Shown: positions 22,832-36,700 of the stretch, piece after piece
Position numbering within the stretch: the stretch's first letter is position 1
Layout of the letters: every line of letters begins with the position of its first letter
From: Chlamydoabsidia padenii
Lineage: Eukaryota; Mucoromycota; Mucoromycetes; Mucorales; Cunninghamellaceae
Length of the DNA: 64,000 bases
Direction: 5' to 3'
NCBI GenBank assembly: GCA_025330725.1
Contig: JAIWND010000005.1
Span: forward strand, 372,001 to 436,000
Program-made: the position numbers and the translations under genes
Notes under the pieces: generated by a model
What the model saw: the letters and a program-made list of their open reading frames with translations, nothing else
What the model was told of the DNA's origin: nothing
Database searches by the model: none

Positions 22832-25659
22832 ATGCGACACTTATTTGGAAAAGAACACAAAGAACAAAAGTCTGTGAAACTAGTCAAGAAGTTACAACTG
22901 GAAGAAGATAAAAAGTGGCAAGAAGAACTCCAACGGCGTCTTGAACAAGAAGAAAAGGATGCTGCCTTTGCTAGGGAACTACAAGAACAAATGGCCTCTG
23001 ACACCACATCACCTTCTAGTACAAGTCCCATCACTCTTGCAGGCTCTTCTCCTACTGTCTTATCTCCACCACCACTTCCGGTCAAACCAACAGCATATAA
23101 TTCTTCAAGTAAGTACTACTGACAATCCAACCCAGGAACAGGTGATTTACTTACTTTTTACAATCTAGGGCCAACGACATCTTCTTTGAACAGCAGTAGT
23201 GGTAATAACGTGGAACAGCAACGAACAAGACCTTTGGCAAGTCCCTTAACATCCAACAGTGCACCTTCGTCGTCGTCCTCTTCAGCAATAAGACAAGTAC
23301 CACCACCTCCTTACCAAGCTGGTCAGCCTAGGTTGCCTCCGAGGGAAAGGACTGTATCTCAAGCATCAACACCCAACTTGTCATCAACAAACAACAATAA
23401 CAGCACTATAGTAACCCCACCTTCACATTCAAGACCAAGTCATAGTCACCATCATTCTGCTTATCTTCCTGCCTTGAATACAGCTGTGACACCGGGAATC
23501 GGTCACCAAACATTGAATCCGCAGCCATATTATCCAAGTACACCGCAACAACAAGATATGTATCCTCCTTTTGGTACACCTCAACCACAACATCAAGTCA
23601 CCACAAACTTCCAGGTACCTCGACGTGATCCAGCCATGTTGATAATACCACCTCCTCGAAAAGAAAAGCAACCAACAACAACAACAACACGGAACGATTC
23701 TGCCTTCACCTCCAGTATGCCTATGCCTGAACCTGTCCGAACTACTACACCATTCAATCCTTATTCATCAGCGTCATTGTTGCATACAACCTCGGCATCA
23801 ATGAGCAACATACCAACAGGATCATCATCATTACCAGCAACAACAACATCAGTCTTAACACCAACACCTGCACCAATCAAACAAAATATACATACTTCTA
23901 CACCACCACCACCCATCACAACCTCAACCAGTTATCACTCGTTACCGGTGACCATGTCCAACACAATTGGAAAGTCAACAGTAACTCGTGTATCACCAAA
24001 AATGACTAGTAATTTATTACCAGCAGCAACACCAATCACATCATCGCAACATTATATCCTGCAACCAACCAAAGCAAAACCAGATACAAAAGTGGGGATT
24101 CAAAATACAACAGGTAGTAGTGGATCATCGACATTTATCAAAGCAGGCACACATCAACATAACACCAGGACAATGGCAAAGACAATGGATCAGGATGACA
24201 GCGACGAGGATGAACCATTGTTTTGGGAACGAAATGATGGGCGTATGATGGCTAGTACACCAAAGATCACCAGCACACCAGTAAATCAACAACAGCAGCA
24301 TGGTCACCAAGATAAGCATATGGCGGCAACAAGACACATCAACGAAGACTACGACTCGGAAGATGGATCTGACTTTGGTGATGATGATAGTGATCAAGTG
24401 GATGACCATGCTATCGATCTCTTCAACATCAAGGCAAACGACAATGTCACGATTCACCAACATGTGAAATCAGCACAACCATCTTTTGGCAACATTACCG
24501 GTGACAACAAGACGGAAACCCACAATCGATACCAAGACGACGACACTAACCATGACCCATTTGCAGATAGCTTTGCTGTATCCGATTCCAACACTCGAGG
24601 ATCCAACAAGTCTGAATTTACACCTTCTACTATTATCCATGAACGATCTCGATCAGCCGGTGTTATCGATGTCAAACCAGCCTTCCAGATGAACACAAAG
24701 TCCTCAACCATTGCCAAGGTCCATGATCCATTGTTAATGATGGCTTCCAAAGCAGGCTCTGGGGTGAATACTTCTTCTCCTGCTGTCTCTAGACCTTCAA
24801 GACCGACGTCCACACTTCCTTGGAACTCGACTCAATTTTCAGCATCCTCAGCATCTATTATATCAACATCACAGCCACCTATTGGATCTACCATTCCACG
24901 ACCCGCCTCTGTATACCAACATCCACTTCACCAAATCAAGAGTGACGATGACGATGACCTAATCACCTTGGACAGTGATGATATTCAACTTGTTGTGCCT
25001 ACCAATGTCCTGCGGGCAGGAGCACCACCCAATATTCAATCCATGATAACTCAAATGACAGCTGAAGGTAAGAAAAAGAAAAGCAAATATGGGGTTTGGA
25101 CTGACTTGTTATATTAACTTTTACTTCTTCTTTTTTGAACATCATAGTACCATCCAACGAATTCGGCTACTATCAATATCAAACGAACAAACCTGGTGGG
25201 GAAAAAGAAGAAATCGAGGAGGCTATGGTGAAGGCTCTGCCCAAGTTGCCCAAATGTAAGTTTAATTGGAAAAGAAGAAGAAAAGAACGTGATCATACTA
25301 ACATTCCTTCTTGGGCGTGCGTGCTTCTAGCTGACCCTGACCATCGACATATCACGGTGCCTAGTGTGATTGAAGACCAGCGGGTATGGATCCGTGTGCA
25401 TCCAACAGATACAGGTAAATCTTTGGCTTCTCGGATTCAAATTGTTGCAACCTACAAGACTCGAAAGATCCTCAAGATCACGACCGATAAGGGACGACCG
25501 ATTGCTTTGGACGACACACCGGTATTCAAGGATTGGGCTGGCGTGATGGAAATGGAAGATGGTGCACCTTGGAAAGTAGAATGGACTGTATTGGATCACA
25601 ATCTTTGGGAAGGGCCAAAGGAATTCCTCCGCTACTTGAAAGCCACCTTGCGCTCCTAG
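22832..25659 (+). CDS. Large low-complexity protein with conserved-looking C-terminal domain
   Basis: Family not recognised; 870 residues from exons 22832-23108, 23169-25067, 25148-25255 and 25331-25659, all in phase. The N-terminal 60 residues form a charged helix (LVKKLQLEEDKKWQEELQRR), then AFARELQEQM. A long Ser/Thr/Pro/Gln-rich region follows, with acidic patches such as DEDEPLFWERNDGRMM and DYDSEDGSDFGDDDSDQ. The last 150 residues look folded: NEFGYYQYQTNKPGGEKEE, VPSVIEDQRVWIRVHPTD, IQIVATYKTRKILKITTDKG and MEMEDGAPWKVEWTVLDHN. The low-complexity region resembles fungal adaptor proteins, but no function can be claimed. The folded end is the part to search. Confidence 0.8.
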
Positions 25660-26124
25660 AATAGATATCTTTGATTGTAATATTAGCTCCCCCCCCCTCT
25701 CTTATTATCATATACCATTTTACATCACCACATACACACATAGTTTAGGTTTACACACATAAACTTTAATATAAATGTACCACTTTTTATTACCAAGGTA
25801 TTCTAATAAAATAAAATATATTTATCCATTACCATATGTAACAAACATCTTGAATCCAAAGCAAAATAATTCAAACCCCGCCTGTCATGCAGCATGATAC
25901 ACTTCATGTGGCTACATATCCGAATTCATTGTCATCATCCATCTTCATACACATCTGTGTTTTTGCAATGTAAAACTTAATTTATTGATAAAGTTAAAAA
26001 TAGAGAGATGGGGAGTATTTAATACTATATGAGGTAGATAATACAAAGAAGTATATTAAAAAAGACATTGTTTATTGTATATATAAAGATGATAATAAAG
26101 AGCTGTACTGATAATAGGGGTCAT
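25660..26124. other. Convergent 3' region with an orphan element
   Basis: It lies between two gene 3' ends. ATTCAAACCCCGCC at 25869-25882 matches the recurrent element, although no gene start is known nearby. Confidence 0.45.
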
Positions 26125-27879
<1,755 letters not shown>

Positions 27880-27983
27880 GATGGAATTAAAAAAAAAAAA
27901 AAAAAAAAAAAAGTTATCGAGTGAAAGAAGGAGGGAGAAAAGGGCTCACTAATTCATTTTTGACGCGCAGACCACGCAACCTA

Positions 27984-27996
27984 TTTTCAAGTCCCG
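27984..27996 (-). promoter_or_regulatory. CGGGACTTGAAAA element upstream of RPT4
   Basis: TTTTCAAGTCCCG on the plus strand, 105-117 nt upstream of the ATG at 27879. Confidence 0.52.
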
Positions 27997-28209
27997 ATTG
28001 TCCAAAGTGACGTATGATCTCATTGGTCGGTTTGTCCGACCTCTTTCAATGGATGGGTGAGCTAGTATCTTGAAGATAAACATATATCGTTTGATTCGTT
28101 TGTACTTTTTCAATATGGATAGGAACTATACGCAAGAAGCTTCCTCATCGTCATTATCATTGGATTGGGTGAGAAGGTCAATGGTTCCTTTTTATGTGAG
28201 ACCCTCCCA

Positions 28210-28222
28210 TTTGAAATCCCGG
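28210..28222 (-). promoter_or_regulatory. CCGGGATTTCAAA element upstream of RPB5
   Basis: TTTGAAATCCCGG on the plus strand, 99-111 nt upstream of the ATG at 28321. Confidence 0.52.
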
Positions 28223-28320
28223 TGTGGCTTTTTTTTGACCTCAGCTATTTTCCCTCTGAATCTGTTCTCTTGTTCTTCTTTCCACTTGTTTTTTTTAACA
28301 ACCCACATAAACATTCAAGC

Positions 28321-29193
28321 ATGGACAACAGTAGCAACAACGAAGTAACTCGCCTATGGAGGGTCTTCCGCACCACACATCAAATGGTTCACGATAGAGT
28401 GAGTATCCAAAACATTTAATATCTCATTTATACACTTGCTCACCTTTTTATTGTTGTTGTAATAGGGCTATCTTGTCTCACAATCCGAACTGGGTATGGA
28501 ATTGGACACGTTTAAACGTACCTTTGCTCCGTCTGGTGATGTCGAGTAAGTATATACAAAAAAAGAAAAAAAAAGAAAACAAAACACCTTGACTCAAGTC
28601 AAAATGATATTCAGTGTCTGACCTCTTTTATAGTCGCGACCATTTAACCTTTGTTGTGCAAAAGAAAGATGATCCAACTGATCAGTTACTGGTATTCTTC
28701 CCAAAGGATAAGTCTGTAGGCGTCAAACCATTAAGAGTGTAAGTAGGGATATAGGGGGGGGGGCTACTTTAGGGAATACAGTACTAATATACCATAATGC
28801 TTTTATTTTATTTTTTTATATTGTAGATTCGTCGAACGTATGGCTCAACAACAGATTCCCAAAGGTATTTGTGTCTATCAAAACAGCTTAACTTCTTCGG
28901 CTAACAAGGTGATGCAATCCTTACCTTCCAAACATACACTCGAATCCTTCCACGAAAACGAACTACTGGTCAACATTACACATCACGTTCTCGTCCCAAA
29001 ACACGAAGTACTCACTAACGAAGAGAAGGCAGTGTTATTGCAACGATATCGTCTCAAGGATACACAACTACCTCGTATTCAACACAGTGATCCAGTGGCT
29101 CGTTATTATGGTTTGAAACGTGGTCAAGTAGTCAAGATTCTCCGGGAAAGCGAAACGGCTGGCCGATATGTCAGTTATAGATTATGCATTTAA
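28321..29193 (+). CDS. RPB5: RNA polymerase subunit Rpb5 (ABC27)
   Basis: Subunit shared by RNA polymerases I, II and III. Exons 28321-28398, 28466-28545, 28634-28738 and 28827-29193 give 209 residues, the normal length. N-terminal jaw domain: VTRLWRVFRTTHQMVHDRGY. Assembly domain: FHENELLVNITHHVLVPKHE, then LLQRYRLKDTQLPRIQHSDP and VARYYGLKRGQVVKILR, ending YVSYRLCI. These are hallmark Rpb5 segments. It is divergent from RPT4. Confidence 0.98.
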
Positions 29194-29382
29194 ACAATTA
29201 TATCAGTAGCAATCATCACGTATTGACACATCCAACTCCCCCCTCTCTCACACACAATCATACATCATCCAACTTTTTTACACTCATCTTTATTTACTAT
29301 TAGACTTGATTATCATCTTTTATTCCACACATTTTATTGTTTTAAAAAATAAATAAAAATAAACTATTTACTATAAAGAAGA

Positions 29383-29826
29383 CTATGCATTCTGTTTTTT
29401 ACTAGACTTCTTCCTACCAGGTGGAGGTAGACCATCAACGATTCGACGGACCAGGACATAGAGGTGATCGGGGGACACAACTACATTCTGTACCATATCA
29501 GCCATACAATATCCACCAAGACTGGCTTGCCAAAAGTAGAAATCAGAGACTACAGAATCATTTTGGTGATGGTTCTCCAGATCGCATTGATGTTTATAAG
29601 TTAACGGATGGAATTCCTGATCCTTCATGACACCCCATTCTGGGTGGGTGATTTTATTGTGTGTTGATGATGTTCCGGTTGTATTGGGTTGAGGTGTCCT
29701 TGGTGGGTCCAGTAGAGGCAAGTCATATGGATTGGCTAATAAAGATGATGCCATAGTGTTGTTATTGACTGGTCCACCAAAAGGGTTAGGCGTTCCGTAC
29801 AAGCCTTCTTCTCGGTTGAATGACAT
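29383..29826 (-). CDS. Small uncharacterised protein (147 residues)
   Basis: Family not recognised. A single-exon frame starts MSFNREEGLYGTPNPFGGPV. The NPF tripeptide could bind an EH domain, which is only a suggestion. The middle has ITHPEWGVMKDQEFHPLTYK, then a likely folded helix, DFYFWQASLGGYCMADMVQN. The C-terminus VLVRRIVDGLPPPGRKKSSK is basic. An in-frame ATG 51 nt upstream (29877) would add a hydrophobic N-terminus and is the alternative start. Codon composition and absence of stops fit a real gene. No recurrent element was seen upstream. Confidence 0.55.
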   Translation of the reverse strand: MSFNREEGLYGTPNPFGGPVNNNTMASSLLANPYDLPLLDPPRTPQPNTTGTSSTHNKITHPEWGVMKDQEFHPLTYKHQCDLENHHQNDSVVSDFYFWQASLGGYCMADMVQNVVVSPDHLYVLVRRIVDGLPPPGRKKSSKKQNA

Positions 29827-30093
29827 GGACGCCAAGGTGCATAAGTTAAAAAAGAAAGACAAAAGACCCCCATACACACATACTTCTTTTTGTTTACTTG
29901 GGAGTTCGTAAGCTTAGGTGTGGCAAAATCACTGTAACGTGACATTAAAGGACATAGTATCAGCAATCATCACCCTGTTCATCATTTTTTATAAAGTTTA
30001 TTTATTTAACATTATCCCACCCCCTAAACTAAAACATCTATTCTATACTATACCAAGTGTAAGCCATGAGTTACCAGCACCAGACATGAAAAG

Positions 30094-30486
30094 CTATTTC
30101 CACCACCAGCGTTGAGATATATATTGATTCCAACCAAGGCGAGTGACATCACCTTGCCATACACTTGTCATTACCCGTATACACAAAAAGGAGATCCACA
30201 AAAGACAGACACGCCAAAACCAAAGTCGCCAGGGTATGTTGTTGTACCAAGCTGTAGAGTTTGTTGCTTTCTTTCTTGACATTACTAGATGCTCGAAACT
30301 TGTTTTCATCCTTTTCTTCGCTTGTTGTTTTCGTCCACGATTTCTTGAGGGCTGATAATGGTCTTCTGTGGGGTCTTGAGTATTGTCGTCAGAGTCATCC
30401 ACGCACTGTTGTTTTTGTGAGTGTAATGGGCTTCCGTGTGTTGGTAAATGTCGGCGTTGTCGACTAGGTCGTTGTCCTATATCCAT
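30094..30486 (-). CDS. Small single-pass membrane protein, uncharacterised (130 residues)
   Basis: Family not recognised. A single exon encodes a hydrophilic N-terminus with QRPSRQRRHLPTHGSPL, then a basic segment RGRKQQAKKRMKTSFEH. One hydrophobic helix follows at about residues 83-107 (IPWRLWFWRVCLLWISFLCI). A short Trp-rich C-terminus ends ISQRWWWK. The layout fits a tail-proximal single-pass membrane protein with a basic cytosolic or nuclear side. Confidence 0.5.
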   Translation of the reverse strand: MDIGQRPSRQRRHLPTHGSPLHSQKQQCVDDSDDNTQDPTEDHYQPSRNRGRKQQAKKRMKTSFEHLVMSRKKATNSTAWYNNIPWRLWFWRVCLLWISFLCIRVMTSVWQGDVTRLGWNQYISQRWWWK

Positions 30487-30926
30487 GGCATTATATGGTG
30501 ATTATATATAAAAATATAAAAAAAAGGCTAGGAAGAAGAAGAGGGAAATTTGACTTTTTCTTTTTTTTTATGAAAAAAAGAAAAGCGGAAATGGAAATAT
30601 GACATGCTCAGTTTAAGCTTGTCAAATAGAAGACAGATGCCTGTCGGCATTTGAAAATGGATGAGCTGTCAATCCTCAGTGACAGATGATCGGCAAACAT
30701 GCATTAATGGTTAGAAGATAGTTTGACTTTATTTTTAGTTTTTTAGAATAACAAATATAAATTTGGATGTTATGATATAAAAGGAAACTAAACGAAAGGT
30801 GAGGAATCTAATTTAAAGCGATGGAAAACCGGTTTCATCAAGCCAAAATCGAATAGCTATATAAATCATGAGGTTGAAAATAGATAAAAAGTGTGTACTG
30901 TACATCATCAATCATTGTATAAAGAT

Positions 30927-30957
<31 letters not shown>

Positions 30958-31080
30958 GTATGATAAAAAAAAAATAGCAAGTGGCATAAGGGTGAGTATA
31001 GAGTCATACATAAGGCAAATAAACATCAAAGGGCATAATGGAAGAAGCAGTCGAGGATAGGTCACATCATACAGAGTTGA
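30487..31080. other. Intergenic region with CAT microsatellite
   Basis: A (CAT)n repeat of about ten units lies near 30928-30957. No coding feature was recognised. Confidence 0.45.
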
Positions 31081-31241
31081 TTACTTCAGTAAAGGACAGC
31101 TAGGTCTTTTGTGGCCATATTTGCCACACCAAGCACTATTCAAAAATGTAAGGTTATTCGACTTTCCATCATCATCATTATCATTCGACAATTTTACCAT
31201 TGGCCACCTTGTAAGTTCAATGGTTTAAGAGCAATGGGCAT
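31081..31241 (-). CDS. Possible 32-residue CCHC zinc-knuckle peptide, two exons
   Basis: Exons 31241-31198 and 31135-31081 join in phase across a GTAAAA...GAATAG intron of 62 nt. They encode a product starting MPIALKPLNLQGGQ and ending CAWCGKYGHKRPSCPLLK. The knuckle C-x2-C-x4-H-x4-C is complete only after splicing, because the first Cys codon is split TG|T by the intron. That argues the splice is real. A TA-rich, TATA-like stretch lies directly 5' of the ATG. It could instead be the last two exons of a longer gene, or a remnant of a gag-like or CNBP-like protein. Function unknown. Confidence 0.42.
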
Positions 31242-31418
31242 GGTATATATATATATATGTGTATATATATATATATTGGAAAAGTGGAATCAAACTGGAT
31301 GAAGAGACATGAGATTGAAAACGAAAGTACCGAGTCATTTTATACCAAACATCACCACCCTTCTCGCTCCCCCCCCCCTTTTTTTTGACCCCCATTTCTC
31401 AACTCCCTTTTGCATAGA

Positions 31419-31465
<47 letters not shown>

Positions 31466-33333
31466 TGCTCCTCACCACATCCTTTACATCTGTGCACTTC
31501 CACAAACCTAAAAATTTTGAGCTAGGGTGGCATCCGTTCTCTCTTTCTCCCCACCCCCACCCCTTATAAGAAAAGGTTAATAATAAAATACTAATTAAAC
31601 AAAGGATACAGTACCCATCTATTCGCGCGACATCACTTTTTTAATTCATAGCGGCATGAATTTTAATCTTTTTCAAATCCCGGTCTTAGATCCAGCGATA
31701 GATCAAAAAGTCTTATCATCCTATCCATTCAAATTCATAAACACAGATATAGATGACATATATTTGGATTCAAGTTAAATAAGGGACAAACATAAAGATA
31801 GGAGCTTATTGGGCATAAAAAGAACACTGGCATGTCAAAATAGTGAAGCGGCGCTTTAATTATGGAAGGTAAAAAGGAGACCTGCTGCATATATGTTTAT
31901 TATTAGCATGATTTAACCTAGTTTCTAATGTTCCGGTTTGAAACTAATTCACTTTGATGGTGACAACGATGATGATGATGAGAATAAGATGACTTAATTC
32001 AATTACTTGCTTCGATCGATGAAAGAACTTTTTTTCGGTCATAGACGATTTCTGTTTTCTTCTTTTTCTTTTTCTGATTACGATTTTCGAATCCCGATAC
32101 TTACTTGCAAGAACCATATATAGACAATTCATCGCCGATTGCATTGCTGCTTATGATGATGGTTACATACAAACTAGGATGCCGATATAACATGATAAAA
32201 GGATAGTTTAGATCATAATTATGATATCAGGAAAAAAAAAGTCGTGTATCTGAGTAAGAAAAGCAATGCGTCTCAGATCGCATCACTTGAGACAGGATCA
32301 ATTGCATCGACACTAAATCTGTTTCTTTGATGGCACTCATGACTAAATCAATTTTCTAGAACAAGCCTTGGTGTCATTAGCAACTCGAGTATTATAAGTT
32401 TATTCATGTAAGGGGAAGGGGGGAGGGGGAAGGGCTTTGATTTCAACCGGTAGAGGGTGATGATGCTTATTTCTCTACGATCGAGACTTTTTGGTATGTG
32501 ACCCTCAAGGGGTAAAAAACATACAACCATAAACAACCAAGTTATCGAATTTTTGCTTTAATGAGAAATAAAAGAGGATCTGAATCGATCTGAATCACTA
32601 TGTATGCTATTCACCCCTTTTGCCAATATTTCATTGTTGACAGATTTGCCTTCTGTTTCTCCTATCTCCGTATATATTTGCTTAAAGTGCTTTTATATTA
32701 TATGTACTTTATCTACATCAGTGATGATGGCTCATGCCAATGTAGGCGTTACAACGAGATTCCCCTTTCTGACAACTTTCCCGTGTTGTCGGGATCTGAA
32801 ATATGTGCCCCCTCTTTTTTGGCTTTGTAGCCTTCCTAATGCCATACCCGATCCATTGGCCTTCGATAGATGTATGATTGTACTCCCCCCCCCCATTCCC
32901 CTATAATAGTTGTAAATGCAATTACTGTAGAAGGAGATTGCCTAGAATTATCTTTCCTCTTAGACGGGAGATAACTCCGGCGTTACTATTTTGGGGTTTC
33001 TTTGCATAATTTACAAGTGCTAAAGGAGCCAACCTATTTCATGTAAACTATCATGGGTCTAACACACAATATCCTGCCAAATAGACTTTTTTTCGTATGA
33101 CATAAACACATTACAACACTACAACCCAATCCAACAAAGGTAAGAGACTTGGTCCACAATAAGGATCGATCCAGCCCAATAGTACATTCATCTCTATTAT
33201 TAAAGAGTCCACAACACAACCAGTTATCATCATCCAGCATTAATACAGTCCCCCAATAAAAATGTAATAAACAGAAGTTTTATTTTATTGCATAACATTT
33301 TAGACATAAATAGAGAATCCATTCGTATATTAT
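31242..33333. other. Gene desert of about 2.1 kb with orphan elements
   Basis: It contains an alternating TA tract (31243-31275), an A tract of about 44 nt (31420-31463), a C-rich run near 32885, and element-like sites TTTCAAATCCCGG (31671-31683), TTTTCGAATCCCG (32084-32096) and TCGGGATCTGAA (32789-32800). The ORFs inside it have no recognisable motifs. Confidence 0.4.
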
Positions 33334-33777
33334 TTAAATGTTGAGCTTGGTATGGCGCCAGTTTCGGCGCTTGGCGTTCCAGCTACAATGTAATAAGAAT
33401 AAAAGATAGGTTAGTTCACATCAAGAAAGGGAAGGAGAGACAACTTACCGAATCTTGGTATCAGACTTGAGACGGAACCAGTGAGGCAAAGGACGGTTTT
33501 GCTTTTGGGCCTTGCCAAGCTTGACCTTGGTGATGAATGACTTGTTGGAAGGCTATCGTATACAAAAAGAGTGAATTAGTTGATTGGATTCCACAATGAG
33601 GGTTGAATTCACATTCCCCCCTGATTCAATTCATGATCCTTGCCCGTTTCCCCCCCCCCATTATCGTGCCTATCGTTTACTGATCCATCCATCCATCCAT
33701 CCATTAATCTAATGATAATCCATCCATCCTATGTTGTCCATGTCCGTATATTGTAGTTTCGTTTGATTGCTTACCAT
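33334..33777 (-). CDS. RPL39: 60S ribosomal protein eL39
   Basis: Small basic protein of the large ribosomal subunit near the peptide exit tunnel. It is encoded in three exons: 33777-33775 (only the ATG), 33552-33449 and 33382-33334. The 51-residue product continues [20 protein letters not shown], then [20 protein letters not shown] and [10 protein letters not shown], which matches eL39 throughout. The first intron (about 222 nt) is unusually long for this window and carries a CATC repeat; no clear snoRNA boxes were found in it. A diverged element (CAAATACCG) lies about 82 nt upstream. Confidence 0.97.
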
Positions 33778-36700
33778 TGTCGTTCTTGCAAAAATAAAAA
33801 GAGAAAGAAGAAAGCGAGGAAATGGAATTCGTCCAAGGTAGGAAATACCGATCGGATTTTCAAATACCGACACAAGCAGAAATCGTACCTGAAATAATGA
33901 ACTTTTTCAACAGGACTATTGTAAAGCCCCTCCATGTCTTTTACATAAAATGTTTTTTATAAGGTTTTGAAAGATCATACAATGTTAATAAGAGGATGAC
34001 CAAAGAGTGGGGGGAGGGTACTTTCCCGCAGGAAATGCTAGGCGCACGGAATTTTAGAAGAGCACTACTGGCTCAATTATTAACAAATGTTAATGATTAA
34101 AGTGGCCATGTGGACAATATAGCAAATTTCCAACATACTTTACCGCAAAACTCAATTACCAAGACCCTTGTGTCAATCAGTCCAAGTCTGGGATGACTTT
34201 TATCTGTCATTTGTAAGAAAGAAAATTGACAGACGAAATCAAACTTGATTCAAAACCCGCTTACTCTCGCATTGAATCTTGAGAGAGCTCCATTGTCTCA
34301 ATGTACAAGTGATGCTAATGATTAAAGTGGCGATGTGGACATTATCGCCTATTTGCAACAAGCTTTACATAATAGCCATTGTACCAAGTACCTTGTATGG
34401 AGCAATATAGCCTCAAGATCGTTTTGGCCTGACTTTTATAAAAAAAAAAGGATGTGAAATGAAAATTGACACACAAGAACAAACTTATTTCAAAACCCGC
34501 CTACTCTCGCCTGGAATCTTGAGAGAGTTCTTGCCTCAATGAACAAGTGATGCTAATGATTAAAGTGGCGATGTGGACATTATCGCCTATTTGCAACAAA
34601 CTTTACATAATGACCATTGTACCAAGCCCACTGTATGGAGCCATATAGCCTCAAGATCGTTTTACCCTGACTTTTGTAAAAAAAATAAAAAGGTGCAGAA
34701 TGAAAATTGACACACAAGACCAAACTTATTTAAAAACCCGCTTACTCTCGCCTTGAATCTTGAAAGAGTTCTATTGTCTCAATGAACAAGTGATGTTCAT
34801 GACGAAAGTGACCATGAGCATTCCTTAGCCTATTTCCAACAAACTTTACATAATGACCAACGTACCAAGACCCTGGCGTCAGTCAGTTCAGACATGTGAT
34901 GACTTTTACCTGTCCTCTGCAAAAAAAAAAAGTCTGGTTCCTTTTCGTACTTTTTCAGATCCCGCCTGCCTCTACTAAGATTTGGAAAGGGCTCTACTCG
35001 CTCCAATTGTCAACAGATGCTAATGATTAAAGTGGCGATGTGAATACTATGGGATATTTCCAACATAAGTTACTGCAAAAGCCTAGCCCGAAGACTTTTG
35101 TGTCAGTCTGTTCCAGCTTGCGATGACTTTTACCTTTCGTTTGCGACGAAGATTTTTTTTTTTTTTTTTACATAAAATGGACAACAGCTCTCCTTTTCAA
35201 AGACTGTTGTAATTCGGATAGATATTTCAATTGCAAACACCGAGTATCAAAATACCGTGTGCCTAGCAATTACTAGAGTCGACGCACAAATGGTTTCATT
35301 TCATTAAGGTCGTTATAAAGAAGGTCGAGTTTTATTGGTACAGGTAAATCGACCGAAATCACCTCCGTATACATAGCATTAGGATATGCCATGCTATAAC
35401 ATGATGAAAAGACTCGGGATTCTTTTTTTTTTTTTTTTTCAAACGTGAATATCTCCAGTTTGTCGAATTAAGAAATTCATGCATTAACAGTATTGAGCTT
35501 CAAGCAAATCCCGAGTCCTGACCCAAAGATTAACGGCACCACTGTTTCTCGCACGCCTAACCGATGAGACGGGGTGTAAATATGTAATCCAATGGAAACA
35601 CTCTAATGGTGAGCCCATGCGAATTGATTTGGTAAAAGGAAGATGATTAACTTTAGCAAAGGATTCATTGTTCTTGCTCGTGTAATGTATATGATACCCC
35701 ATCTTGAAGGCTTCTTGGGTCGAGGGGTGGAAAATCTAAATACCTACACCTATTTTTCTTTTTCTCCATCGATGATGATCTGATATTTGTCAAGATCATC
35801 TAGCATCAGAGATAAGACATGATCATTATCATTTTACCCCTTCCATTTTTGGCTCTTTATTTAGCCGAAAACATACGGCGACCTGAGGATCATTGTGCAG
35901 ATGCAACCTGGATTTCTTTTTCTTGTTCTTTTTGTAACATCGTAATAAGTTTAATTTTGATGCTTATTTCCTCAACTTGGTTAATCATGAAATAGAATGA
36001 AGAATAGTGGACCAGTCGTTACACAAACTGTCTGAAAGGCGGTGTTTGAAATATTAAAGGAACGAAAGAACAATGGGAGATTGATCATGAACGTGGTACT
36101 TGATGGGACATTACGATGACCCTATACCTACCTTTTAGCTACAAGTAAGCTTTCAAAGTTAATTAATATCATCAAAAGGGTACAACATAGATTTTGAAGA
36201 CAGATGGTCGATTTATGCTGGGACCTGTAAAAAAAAAATGGTACCTGAAAATATTCAAATCCCGCCTTTTTCTCGGGGGAGAGAAATACATGATATGACA
36301 AAGCATGAACGGAAAAAAAAACAAAAGAACCCGGTTTTAATATATAGATTGAATAAAGTGGCACTAAAAAGAAACTTCATGGAACGATATCAAAGGATGG
36401 AGGTGGTATGTACTAACCAGTCCCCCATCTTTTTGCTCTCCCCCTACTTTTTTTTTTTTAGATCTAAAAAGCATTGAAACAACGTGGTGCTAAATATAAC
36501 GCACATTGAAATAGTTTTATGAGGTGTGTTCGTGGGTACCCTACATCCATTGTTCATTGAAATTGCCATGATCGTGGTAATCAACGATGAGTCAGACTTT
36601 TTTGACTCTTGACTCATATCATTGACAAGAACGAAAGGATCTTGGTAAAGAGAGGAAAAAAAAAAAAAAAGAAGCGGAGATATGCATACTATCCCACGCA

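Larger units (their letters stand above)
27880..28320. other. Divergent promoter region RPT4 / RPB5
   Basis: A short (441 bp) shared region. One element copy per gene lies at 27984-27996 and 28210-28222, each about 100-115 nt from its start codon. Confidence 0.55.

Noticed and set aside
32604..32906. 100-codon plus-strand ORF in the gene desert
   Set aside because: Composition is Leu/Pro/Phe-rich with no motif, no consistent splice sites, and overlap with an orphan element copy.
33553..33774. snoRNA inside the eL39 first intron
   Set aside because: No convincing C/D or H/ACA box pair was found on the sense strand.
35484..35720. Minus-strand ORF and tRNA-like D-arm near an element copy
   Set aside because: No complete cloverleaf, no B box at the right place, and the ORF has no motif.
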